From Mycobacterium sp. 1100029.7 (lineage in GTDB: Bacteria; Actinomycetota; Actinomycetes; Mycobacteriales; Mycobacteriaceae), in contig NZ_LZSC01000056.1 in NCBI RefSeq assembly GCF_001665235.1, forward strand, positions 1 to 59,393: a DNA stretch of 59,393 nucleotides. The letters run 5' to 3'. Shown here piece by piece: positions 32,955 through 40,117 of this stretch (within the stretch, counting starts at the first letter, position 1; the number at the start of each line of letters is the position of its first letter). The translations under genes were made by a program, and so were the position numbers. The notes under the pieces were generated by a model that worked only from the letters and a program-made list of their open reading frames with translations, was not told the DNA's origin and ran no database searches.

Positions 32955-33190
32955 TTCCCTAAAGCGAAAAGCCAACGCGCCACGGCACAAAACCGTTGCG
33001 TGTCCTCCACCTGATCCCGCGGGGCCGCCTCTAAGCTTGCTGACGTCACGAGGAGGGGCGACGACGTATCGGCAGCAACTACCGCGCTGGGCGGCAGAGT
33101 GGTCCGGCCACGCTGAAGGCGACAACTGAGCTGGGCGGGAAGCATCCCGCACCGGAAAGTTCTGCTGGCCCGCGTCGTTGGGTCGCCCCG
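32955..33190. other. Intergenic region before the acyltransferase
   Basis: 236 bp between the catabolic operon and the Rv0111-type gene. No terminator with a T-tract was found after the aldehyde dehydrogenase. The segment contains an AGGAGGGG purine run at about 33051 and short GC-rich inverted repeats, but no recognised RNA family or promoter can be supported. It marks the right edge of the accessory island. Confidence 0.5.
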
Positions 33191-35188
33191 ATGCGGCGCT
33201 CCGGGCGGCTGGCAATCTGGGATAAACCCGAGCGGCGCAGCGGTATTCCGGCGCTCGACGGTTTGCGCGCGGTAGCCGTTGGCCTGGTGCTCGCCGACCA
33301 TGGCGGCATCGGAGGCATGACCGGCGGGTTCCTCGGCGTCGACGTCTTCTTCGTCCTCAGCGGATTCCTGATCACCTCGCTGCTCCTGGACGAGCTCGGG
33401 CGCACCGGACGTATCGACCTGACCGGCTTCTGGATTCGCCGGGCCCGCCGGCTGTTGCCGGCGCTGGTATTGATGGTGCTCGCCGTCGGCGCGGCACGCG
33501 CTCTGCTTCCGGCGCAGGCCCTGACCGGGTTACGCGATGACGCGATCGCGGCGTTTTTGTGGGTGGCGAACTGGCGCTTCGTCGCCCAGAAAACCGACTA
33601 CTTCACCCAGGGCACGTCGTCACCGTTGCAGCATGCCTGGTCGCTCGGCGTCGAAGAGCAGTACTACTTCGTCTGGCCGGTCCTGCTGATCGTGATCACC
33701 TTGCTGCTGTCGGCTCGGGCCAAGCGTTACTTCATGCGGGCCACCGTCGGCGGGGTGCGGTTCGCCACCTTCGTGATAGCGACGCTGGGGGCACTGGCTT
33801 CGGCGGCGGCCGCGATCGCCTTCGTGTCTGACACCACCCGGGACCGCATCTACTTCGGCACCGATACCCGCGCGCAGGCGCTACTCGTCGGGTCGGCGGC
33901 AGCGGCGCTGCTGGTGCGGGATTGGCCATCGCTGAACCGTGGCTGGTGCATGATCCGGACACGATGGGGGCGCCGGGTCGCTCGGGTGCTGCCGCTCGTC
34001 GGCGTCGCCGGGCTGGCTGCGGCGGCGCACTACGCAACCGGCGACGTCGGCGATTTCCGGCACGGCCTGCTGATCGGGGTGGCCATCGCGGCGGTCATCG
34101 TGGTCGCGCCGGTAGCGCTGGAGCAGCGTGGGCTGATCGCTCGACTTCTGGCCGCGCCGCCGCTGGTATGGCTCGGTACCATCTCCTATGGCGTCTACCT
34201 GTGGCACTGGCCAATCTTCATGGTGCTCAACGGTGAACGCACCGGGTGGACCGGGTTGCCGCTGTTCGCGGCCCGGTGCGCCCTCACGCTTGTGATGGCC
34301 GGCGCCTCGTACTGGCTGATCGAACAGCCCATCCGCCGCTGGCGCCCGGCGCGCGTCGCACTGCTGCCGCTAGCGGCCGCCACCGTGGCCAGTGCCGCTG
34401 CGGTGACGCTACTGGTGATTCCGGTAGGCACCGGCACCGGCCTGCGCGAGGGCTTGCCGCCCGACGTCGCGGCGGTCGCGGCCGTGTCACCGGCGCAACC
34501 CGGCGGCAGCCGGCCGGTCGGACCCCGAAACCCCAACCGGCCTTTCACCGTTTCAGTGTTCGGTGACTCCATCGGGTGGACCTGGATGCACTTTCTTCCG
34601 CCGACGCCCGGTTTCGCCTTCCTCGACCACACCGTCATCGGATGCAGCCTGGTGCGCGGCACCCCCTACCGCTACCTCGGACAAACGCTGGCGCAACGAG
34701 CGGAATGCGACAGCTGGCCGGGCAGGTGGGCGACGCAGATCAGCCAAGACCAACCGGATGTCGCGCTGCTGATCATCGGCCGCTGGGAGACGGTGGACCG
34801 CGTCAACGAAGGGCAGTGGACCCACATCGGTGATCCGACGTTCGACGCCTACCTCAACGCCGAGCTGGAGCGTGCACTGAACATCGCCAGCGCCAGCGGT
34901 GTTCGGGTGATGGTCGCCACCGTCCCCTACAGCAGAGGTGGGGAGAAGCCGGATGGTCGCCTCTATCCCGAAGACCAACCGGACCGAGTCAACCAGTGGA
35001 ACAGCATGCTGCGCAAGACAGTTGCGCAGCACCCTGGCGTCCAAATCCTCGACCTCAACAAAAAGCTCTGCCCCGACGGCGTTTACACCGCGAAGGTCGA
35101 CGGCATCAAGGTCCGCAGCGACGGCGTCCACCTCACCCCGGAAGGGGTCAAGTGGCTGACGCCGTGGCTCGAGGAGTCGCTGCGCTGA
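33191..35188 (+). CDS. Membrane acyltransferase with C-terminal SGNH domain (Rv0111 ortholog)
   Basis: 665 residues. The N-terminal 400 or so form an acyltransferase-3 (OafA-type) membrane domain: IPALDGLRAVAV, GGFLGVDVFFVLSGFLI, WSLGVEEQYYFVWP and ISYGVYLWHWPIF are family signatures, with about ten hydrophobic segments. The C-terminal part is an SGNH hydrolase-like domain with FGDSIGWTW near 458 and DGVHLTPEG near the end. Such proteins O-acylate cell-envelope carbohydrates or lipids. Sequence and position match M. tuberculosis Rv0111. The exact acceptor is not known from sequence. Confidence 0.9.
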   Translation: MRRSGRLAIWDKPERRSGIPALDGLRAVAVGLVLADHGGIGGMTGGFLGVDVFFVLSGFLITSLLLDELGRTGRIDLTGFWIRRARRLLPALVLMVLAVGAARALLPAQALTGLRDDAIAAFLWVANWRFVAQKTDYFTQGTSSPLQHAWSLGVEEQYYFVWPVLLIVITLLLSARAKRYFMRATVGGVRFATFVIATLGALASAAAAIAFVSDTTRDRIYFGTDTRAQALLVGSAAAALLVRDWPSLNRGWCMIRTRWGRRVARVLPLVGVAGLAAAAHYATGDVGDFRHGLLIGVAIAAVIVVAPVALEQRGLIARLLAAPPLVWLGTISYGVYLWHWPIFMVLNGERTGWTGLPLFAARCALTLVMAGASYWLIEQPIRRWRPARVALLPLAAATVASAAAVTLLVIPVGTGTGLREGLPPDVAAVAAVSPAQPGGSRPVGPRNPNRPFTVSVFGDSIGWTWMHFLPPTPGFAFLDHTVIGCSLVRGTPYRYLGQTLAQRAECDSWPGRWATQISQDQPDVALLIIGRWETVDRVNEGQWTHIGDPTFDAYLNAELERALNIASASGVRVMVATVPYSRGGEKPDGRLYPEDQPDRVNQWNSMLRKTVAQHPGVQILDLNKKLCPDGVYTAKVDGIKVRSDGVHLTPEGVKWLTPWLEESLR

Positions 35189-35191
35189 CCG

Positions 35192-35857
35192 CTAATCGTC
35201 GGTGCGGCAGCTGACTTCCATGCTGTCGCTTTCCCGGACCAGGAAATTGAAGCTGGTGTACCCGTTGGCGGGATCGCGCACGCGCTCCAGATAAGGCGCC
35301 ATGTCGGCCGCGCTGGCATTGTCGGCGATCACCAAAGCGCCTGTGGTGAGACGTGGTTCGAGCAGCTTGATCACCGGAAGGTACAAGTCCTTCCACCCGT
35401 CGAGCAAGACGAACTCGACCGGAGTGTCCAGACCTTCCAGGGTGTTCAGCGCATCTCCTTCGAGAATCGTGATCACGTCGTCCAGGCCGGTTTCGGCGAA
35501 GGTCTTCTTCGCGGCGGCAATCTTGGTCGCGCTGAGCTCGGTGGTGACCACCCGCCCGGCCCCGTTGTCGCGTACCGCGGCGGCGAGATGAATGGCCGAG
35601 ATACCGAAGGACATTCCGAACTCGACAACCGTCGTCGGACGCGTCGCGCGCACCAGCGCGTACAGCAACCGGCCGGCCTCCGGAGTGACCGGAATGTAGA
35701 ACTCGCTCATCGCCTCGCTGCGTTCCGCGGCGGTCATCGGTCGATCGAACTGACCATGCCGCTCCCGCAGCAACGACATCTGGTTCTTCGTCTCGGTGTA
35801 CATCCGGTCGAGCACGGCCTCGACTCGGGGGTCATGCAACGTTGTGGCCATGCCCAT
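35192..35857 (-). CDS. O-methyltransferase family 3 (SAM-dependent)
   Basis: 221 residues from ATG 35857 (MGMATTLHDPRVEAVLDRMY). The SAM-binding motif is VVEFGMSFGISAIHLA near residue 75, followed by VVTTELSATKIAAAKKTF and the metal-site region FVLLDGWKDLYLPVIKLLEPRL, GALVIADNASA. This fits catechol/caffeoyl-CoA-type O-methyltransferases that need a divalent metal. It converges on the acyltransferase gene with a 3-bp gap and diverges from the M-box transcript. A longer N-terminal extension exists but runs into the M-box promoter region and is less likely. Substrate unknown. Confidence 0.8.
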   Translation of the reverse strand: MGMATTLHDPRVEAVLDRMYTETKNQMSLLRERHGQFDRPMTAAERSEAMSEFYIPVTPEAGRLLYALVRATRPTTVVEFGMSFGISAIHLAAAVRDNGAGRVVTTELSATKIAAAKKTFAETGLDDVITILEGDALNTLEGLDTPVEFVLLDGWKDLYLPVIKLLEPRLTTGALVIADNASAADMAPYLERVRDPANGYTSFNFLVRESDSMEVSCRTDD

Positions 35858-35951
35858 GAGGGTAGGCCTCGGCGGACAGCAACAGGGCAGCGCCAGGAAA
35901 CTCCCAGGTGTGAGCCCGACCACCCGCAGGTACGGAACCTGTAAAAGGTAT

Positions 35952-35981
35952 TTGACGAGCCCGGGGTGGCGGTGCCAGCAT
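35952..35981 (+). promoter_or_regulatory. Candidate promoter of the M-box transcript
   Basis: TTGACG at 35952-35957 and CAGCAT at 35976-35981 are separated by 18 bp and resemble mycobacterial SigA -35 and -10 elements. The predicted start would fall just before the first strand of the M-box, as expected for a riboswitch leader. Confidence 0.55.
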
Positions 35982-35991
35982 GGTCAGGCAA

Positions 35992-36261
35992 GCACCTCGG
36001 TAGGTGAGGCGTCTGCACGGATACAGGCCACTGACCCCGAACGTCGAGAGACGCCCCGGGTCAGGACAGCTCTTCCCGGACCCAAGGGTTGAGCCCAAGT
36101 GGCTTCTGGACGAGGAGCGATCGCAAGCGCGGCGAAGCCGGGCGCAGCGGGTCGCGACCATCGGAGCGATCGCAAGCGCGGCGAGGCCGGGCGCAGCGGG
36201 TCGCGACCATCGGCAATTCCAGATACGCCGTGCAGTGCCAAAGCTCCGACGAGAGAGGTGC
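35992..36261 (+). promoter_or_regulatory. M-box (ykoK) Mg2+ riboswitch
   Basis: The 5' core TAGGTGAGGCGTCTGCACGG followed by ATACAGGCCACTGACCC, and the 3' core GCCGTGCAGTGCCAAAGCTC, match the conserved M-box consensus. The closing helix pairs GCACCTC (35992-35998) with GAGGTGC (36255-36261). The next helix pairs CTGCACGG (36013-36020) with CCGTGCAG (36228-36235). The element is 270 nt; subtracting a 98-nt tandem repeat leaves 172 nt, the normal aptamer size. M-boxes sense Mg2+ and switch off Mg transport genes when Mg2+ is plentiful. Here the regulated gene is the NRAMP-like transporter at 36739. No T-rich terminator is visible, so the output may be Rho-dependent or translational. Confidence 0.92.
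36114..36211. repeat. Two tandem 49-bp repeats inside the riboswitch
   Basis: The unit starting GGAGCGATCGCAAGCGCGGC occurs at 36114-36162 and 36163-36211, with one A/G difference. Both copies lie in the apical loop of a peripheral hairpin closed by TCTGGA (36105-36110) and TCCAGA (36218-36223), so the riboswitch core helices are preserved. The unit is GC-rich with a GCGCAGCGGGTCGCGACC core of the kind scattered in mycobacterial intergenic regions; that last point is from general familiarity. Confidence 0.9.
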
Positions 36262-36738
36262 AGCCGGAGGCGTTATTGGCCGGCGTTCGTATCTCTCCCG
36301 CGTGTGCTGTACCGACACCCCCGTGTGTCATGGCCGTGAGGAGGTGAGGGCGAGATGAGTCCCGGCGATAGTTGCTATCGAAAATCTATCTTGTTCCGAT
36401 CCGGTTCCGGCATGTCTTTGCGCTGACGTAGCGATCTGGATCTCACTGTCCCGCAGTAGCTTTGGTGAGCTGTGTGGACGGTGAATGCTGCGCGCCCGGA
36501 GTGCGCTGATCAAGTGCGGTCGGACATCCGACGGGGGAAATATCATGACTTTTGCTGTTACACAACGTATTCGCGGACGGTCGATGCGGCGTCTGGGTCG
36601 AGAGCTGACCCGCAGGTGGTGCGCAATGCACATTCCGACACAAGACGAGCGGGTGAACCGCTACGTGTCACGCATGCCGATCGCCGTGCTGCCCAGGTCT
36701 CACCGCTGACGTGCTCGGCGGTTGCGCAACAGACATCG
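36262..36738 (+). other. Long leader between riboswitch and transporter gene
   Basis: 477 bp downstream of the aptamer with no confident gene. GCCGG (36263-36267) can pair with CCGGC (36280-36284). TCTCTC (36292-36297) is complementary to GAGAGA (36251-36256), which overlaps the aptamer's closing strand, so an alternative structure is possible and may be the expression platform. Two short reading frames occur (one at 36355-36426, one at about 36545-36709). The length suggests further post-initiation control. Confidence 0.5.
36355..36426 (+). CDS. Possible 23-codon leader peptide
   Basis: ATG 36355 follows a strong purine-rich site (GAGGAGGTGAGGG). The encoded peptide MSPGDSCYRKSILFRSGSGM ends SLR. 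It lies downstream of the M-box and upstream of the transporter, where a translated leader could influence Rho access or coupling, as known for other Mg2+ transporter leaders. Coding status is unproven. Confidence 0.3.
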   Translation: MSPGDSCYRKSILFRSGSGMSLR

Positions 36739-38418
36739 ATGGCCAACCCAGATAGCGAGAATCCGATGACTTCGATTTCCACCTCGCGGCGCGGCGCACC
36801 CGGCGCCGCCCTGCTTGATTCGGCGCACAGCGGTGACATCGTCGGGGCGTTCGGCCGTATCAACCGCGACGGCCGCGACGCGTTCGGCGGCCGGTGGCGA
36901 CGGCTGCGCACCTTGCTGGTCATCACCGGACCCGGATTGATTGTGATGGTGGGCGACAACGATGCCGGTGGCGTCGCCACTTACGCACAAGCCGGTCAGG
37001 ACTACGGGATGAACCTGCTGTGGACGCTGGCGTTGCTGGTTCCGGTGCTGTACGTGAACCAGGAGATGGTGTTGCGGTTGGGTGCGGTCACTCGAGTCGG
37101 TCACGCGCGCCTGATCTTCGAGCGTTTCGGAAAGTTCTGGGGCGCGTTCAGCGTTGGTGATCTGCTGATGCTGAACGCCCTCACGATCGTCACCGAATTC
37201 ATCGGTGTCGCGCTGGCCCTGGGATTCCTGGGCTGTCCGAAGGTCGTTGCGATCCCTGCCGCGGCGGTGCTGTTGTTCGTCGTGGTGGCCGGCGGGTCCT
37301 TCCGGCGGTGGGAAGGCTTGATGTTTCTGCTGATCGCGGTGAACGTCGTGATGATTCCGATGGTGCTGATGGTGCATCCAAGTCCGAAATCGACGGCAGG
37401 CGGTCTGATTCCACAGTTCCCGGGAGGACTGAACTCGACGGTCCTGCTGCTGATCATCGCGATCGTCGGGACCACGGTGGCACCCTGGCAGTTGTTCTTC
37501 CAACAGTCCAACGTGGTGGACAAACGCATCACCGCGCGGTGGATTCCTTATGCGCGAGCCGATTTGATCATCGGCATCGTCGTGGTCATTGTGGGGGCGA
37601 CGGTGCTGATGGCGGTCACCGCCTTCGGCTTGGCCGGAACACCCGGTAGCTTCACCGATGCTGGTGCGGTCGCGAGCAGCCTGCGCCACCCGGTAGGGGT
37701 GCTGTTCGCGATCATTCTGCTGGACGGTTCGTTGATCGGCGCCAACGCAATTGGGCTGGCCACCACCTATGCCATCGGTGACGCGATGGGTAAGCGACAC
37801 TCGTTGCACTGGAAAATCAGCGAGGCGCCGCTGTTTTACGGTGGTTACGCGCTGCTCCTCGCGGTGTCGGCGGCGGTGGCGTTCAGCCCCGATCACATCC
37901 TCGGGTTGGTCACTCAGGGTGTGCAAGCGCTGGCCGGCATCCTGCTGCCCTCGGCAACCGTCTTCCTGGTTTTGCTCTGCAACGATCGGGCCATCCTCGG
38001 ACCGTGGGTAAACACGTTGCGACAGAACATCATTGCCTGGACCATCGTGTGGGCACTGGTGCTGTTGTCGCTGGCGTTGACGGTGGCCACGTTCTTCCCA
38101 GACCTGTCCACGCGCGCCCTCGAGACGGGGCTGGCGGTCGGTGTCGCGCTCGGTGCGCTCGGTGGAGCCGTAGCCATCATCGGCGACCAGAGATACAGCG
38201 AAACTCGCGCGGCAAAGCTGGCCGCGCCGATCGGTCGTGCCGGGTCCCGAGCGCTTCGTCGGCAGGAGCAGCAGACCTGGGAGATGCCAGACCTGAGTTC
38301 GCTTGCGCGTCAGGCTCTTTCGCCGATCCACCGGACCGGCCTCCTGATCCTGCGGGGCTACCTGATGTTGGCCGTAGTATTCGTAGTGATCAAGGTCGTG
38401 CAGACGGGTCTGGGTTGA
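36739..38418 (+). CDS. NRAMP-family transporter with NRMT (Mg2+) signature
   Basis: 559 residues from ATG 36739 (MANPDSENPMTSISTS); an ATG nine codons later is an alternative. About eleven membrane helices follow a 50-residue cytoplasmic N-terminus. In TM1 the canonical metal motif DPGN reads DAGG (Asp75, Gly78), and in TM6 MPHN reads APWQ (Ala248). Replacement of Asn by Gly and of the metal-selecting Met by Ala is the pattern described for NRAMP-related Mg2+ transporters (NRMTs), unlike Mn/Fe transporters such as MntH. The Mg2+-sensing M-box upstream supports the same ion. The C-terminal 60 residues contain a basic stretch before a last helix. Family assignment is strong; ion specificity is inferred from motif plus riboswitch. 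Confidence 0.88.
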   Translation: MANPDSENPMTSISTSRRGAPGAALLDSAHSGDIVGAFGRINRDGRDAFGGRWRRLRTLLVITGPGLIVMVGDNDAGGVATYAQAGQDYGMNLLWTLALLVPVLYVNQEMVLRLGAVTRVGHARLIFERFGKFWGAFSVGDLLMLNALTIVTEFIGVALALGFLGCPKVVAIPAAAVLLFVVVAGGSFRRWEGLMFLLIAVNVVMIPMVLMVHPSPKSTAGGLIPQFPGGLNSTVLLLIIAIVGTTVAPWQLFFQQSNVVDKRITARWIPYARADLIIGIVVVIVGATVLMAVTAFGLAGTPGSFTDAGAVASSLRHPVGVLFAIILLDGSLIGANAIGLATTYAIGDAMGKRHSLHWKISEAPLFYGGYALLLAVSAAVAFSPDHILGLVTQGVQALAGILLPSATVFLVLLCNDRAILGPWVNTLRQNIIAWTIVWALVLLSLALTVATFFPDLSTRALETGLAVGVALGALGGAVAIIGDQRYSETRAAKLAAPIGRAGSRALRRQEQQTWEMPDLSSLARQALSPIHRTGLLILRGYLMLAVVFVVIKVVQTGLG

Positions 38419-38421
38419 TGC

Positions 38422-39366
38422 TTACGACGAGCCGCTGGGTAGCAGGACGATCTTGCCGTGGGTGTGCCGACGTTCGAGTTCTTCGAATGCGTCGGCCACC
38501 CGCTCCAGCGGAAAAGTCGCAGCGATGTCGAAATCGACAGCACCGCTGGCGATCAGGTCGGCAACCTCGCTGAGTACCTCCGGAGTAGATGCGTCGGTGC
38601 TGCCTTCGGTCTTGGCGCCTACTTCACCTGCCTTCGCAAAGGAGATGATCGTGTCGATGCGCTGCGGTGCGACCCCGAGATCGACGGCAAGCTGAACGTA
38701 ATCCGGCCCGAACAAGTCGATGAACGCATCGATTCCGTCCGGTGCGGCTTCCCGCAACCGCTCGGCCAAGCCCTCGCCGTATTCGACCGGGACGACACCA
38801 TGGGCACGCAGCCACGCGGCGTTGCCCGATCCGGCGATACCCAACACACGTGCGCCACGCAGCACCAGCAACTGCACGACCAGGCTGCCGACACCTCCGG
38901 CCGCGGCCGACACGGCGACCGTCTCGCCCGGCTGCGGGGCGACCGCGCGGACCGCGGCATAAGCCGTCGCACCCACGACATAGAGTGAACCCGCCGTCTC
39001 CCAGCCCAATTCGGGACGCTTGTGGATCAACTGACCCACCGGGACCGCCGCATGGGTGGCATGGCTGGACCGCTGGAAGCTGAACCCCACTACTTCGTCG
39101 CCCACCGCGAATTCAGTGACACCGGGCCCGGTCGCCGTCACCACACCGGCCAGGTCGCTGCCCTCACCGGAGGGAAACGTCGCGGGGAACATCTCGTGCA
39201 TCGCACCGGACCGGATCGCCGCCTCGCCCGGGTTGATGCCGGCGGCACGAATCTCGACCACCACCTCGCCGGCAGCCGGGACCGGCATGTCGATATCCGC
39301 CACGTAAAGCACGTCGCGGCCCCCGTAGCGGTCGAACCGGACCGCGCGCGCCGCTGCAGCCGTCAT
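38422..39366 (-). CDS. NADP-dependent quinone-oxidoreductase-like MDR enzyme
   Basis: 314 residues from ATG 39366 (MTAAAARAVRFDRYGGRDVL), with GAGGAGAG upstream. The GroES-like N-terminal domain has AAGINPGEAAIRSG and EGSDLAGVV, and the Rossmann part has SAAAGGVGSLVVQLLVLRGARVLG near residue 145. There are no zinc-binding cysteines, so it belongs to the zinc-free QOR branch of the medium-chain dehydrogenases, which reduce quinones or enones with NADPH. It converges on the transporter gene with a 3-bp gap. Physiological substrate unknown. Confidence 0.85.
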   Translation of the reverse strand: MTAAAARAVRFDRYGGRDVLYVADIDMPVPAAGEVVVEIRAAGINPGEAAIRSGAMHEMFPATFPSGEGSDLAGVVTATGPGVTEFAVGDEVVGFSFQRSSHATHAAVPVGQLIHKRPELGWETAGSLYVVGATAYAAVRAVAPQPGETVAVSAAAGGVGSLVVQLLVLRGARVLGIAGSGNAAWLRAHGVVPVEYGEGLAERLREAAPDGIDAFIDLFGPDYVQLAVDLGVAPQRIDTIISFAKAGEVGAKTEGSTDASTPEVLSEVADLIASGAVDFDIAATFPLERVADAFEELERRHTHGKIVLLPSGSS

Positions 39367-39502
39367 TTCGCTCTCCTCACCGCGCACAGTGAACCCTGCG
39401 CACCGACCGCTCGCCAGCATAGGCGCGACGGTGCACCCGCAGGTCTGGTGCGTGCGCGTATGTTCATATGCGCTGGCCTTGTTCGAGCTGGAAGGATTGC
39501 CC

Positions 39503-40108
39503 ATGGCAGGTATTCGGACGACTGCGACCGGATGGGCGGCCGCCACGGTCGTGGTCGGCATCGCGATCACCGGCTGCGGCAACAGTGGCAAAACGCCGTC
39601 TTCGCAGACCAACAGCACTGCCGGTTCGAGTTCGCCGGCGAAACCGGCGCCCGCGCAGCCGCCGGATTACAGCGCGTTGCTGATCCAGCCCGGTGACCTC
39701 GGTGGGGACTTCGCCGCACCGCGGCCCCCCGTGCTGAACTTCAACAACACCGTGGGCGTCGCGCAGTTGTTCGTCAATGCCGACAACAGCCGCCGGATCG
39801 GGGACACCATTTTGGTGGTCGACAATCCCGCGATCGCGGCGACCGCCTTGGACAACACGAAGACGAACTACGCGCAGAAGGTCACCGGCGGCACCTGGCA
39901 GCCCGTCGACGTCGGCACCAATGGCCAGATGATTTCGGGTACGTCCCAGGACAATTCGCAGGGCATTACGGTGTTGCTCTTCACCGAGGGCAGGGCACTG
40001 GTCAACCTGGAGTTCGACGGCGCCCCGAATGACCCCATCGACCCGGCGATCGCCACCGACATCGGCCGCAAGCAGGCGGCCGCGATCAAGAACGGTTTGC
40101 ACGACTAG
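39503..40108 (+). CDS. Putative secreted lipoprotein
   Basis: 201 residues from ATG 39503 (MAGIRTTATGWAAATVVVGI), with GGAAGGA seven bases upstream. A signal peptide ends in the lipobox ITGC with the acylated cysteine near residue 25, then a Ser/Thr/Pro-rich linker (residues about 28-52) and a globular domain beginning DYSALLIQPGDLGGDF. The pattern (PGDLGGDF, DNPAIAATAL, ITVLLFTEGRALVNLEF) resembles mycobacterial surface lipoproteins of unknown function with a PknH-sensor-like fold. It converges on the carboxylic acid reductase gene. No specific role can be given. Confidence 0.8.
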   Translation: MAGIRTTATGWAAATVVVGIAITGCGNSGKTPSSQTNSTAGSSSPAKPAPAQPPDYSALLIQPGDLGGDFAAPRPPVLNFNNTVGVAQLFVNADNSRRIGDTILVVDNPAIAATALDNTKTNYAQKVTGGTWQPVDVGTNGQMISGTSQDNSQGITVLLFTEGRALVNLEFDGAPNDPIDPAIATDIGRKQAAAIKNGLHD

Positions 40109-40117
40109 GCTGCCGGG

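Noticed and set aside
36114..36211. CRISPR-like array
   Set aside because: Only two directly abutting repeats without spacers and no cas genes; it is a tandem repeat.
36330..36347. Five-codon frame MAVRR in the riboswitch leader
   Set aside because: It has no ribosome binding site of its own and its end is the ribosome binding region of the next small ORF; too short to support.
36545..36709. Possible 54-residue Arg-rich small protein before the transporter
   Set aside because: Weak GGGGGA site only, no recognisable features, and located in an untranslated leader; not listed as a gene.
36700..38331. A 543-codon open frame on the minus strand across the NRAMP-like gene
   Set aside because: Its product is rich in Gln, Arg and His with no domain, and it mirrors a well-supported membrane protein on the plus strand; long antisense frames are common in GC-rich genes.
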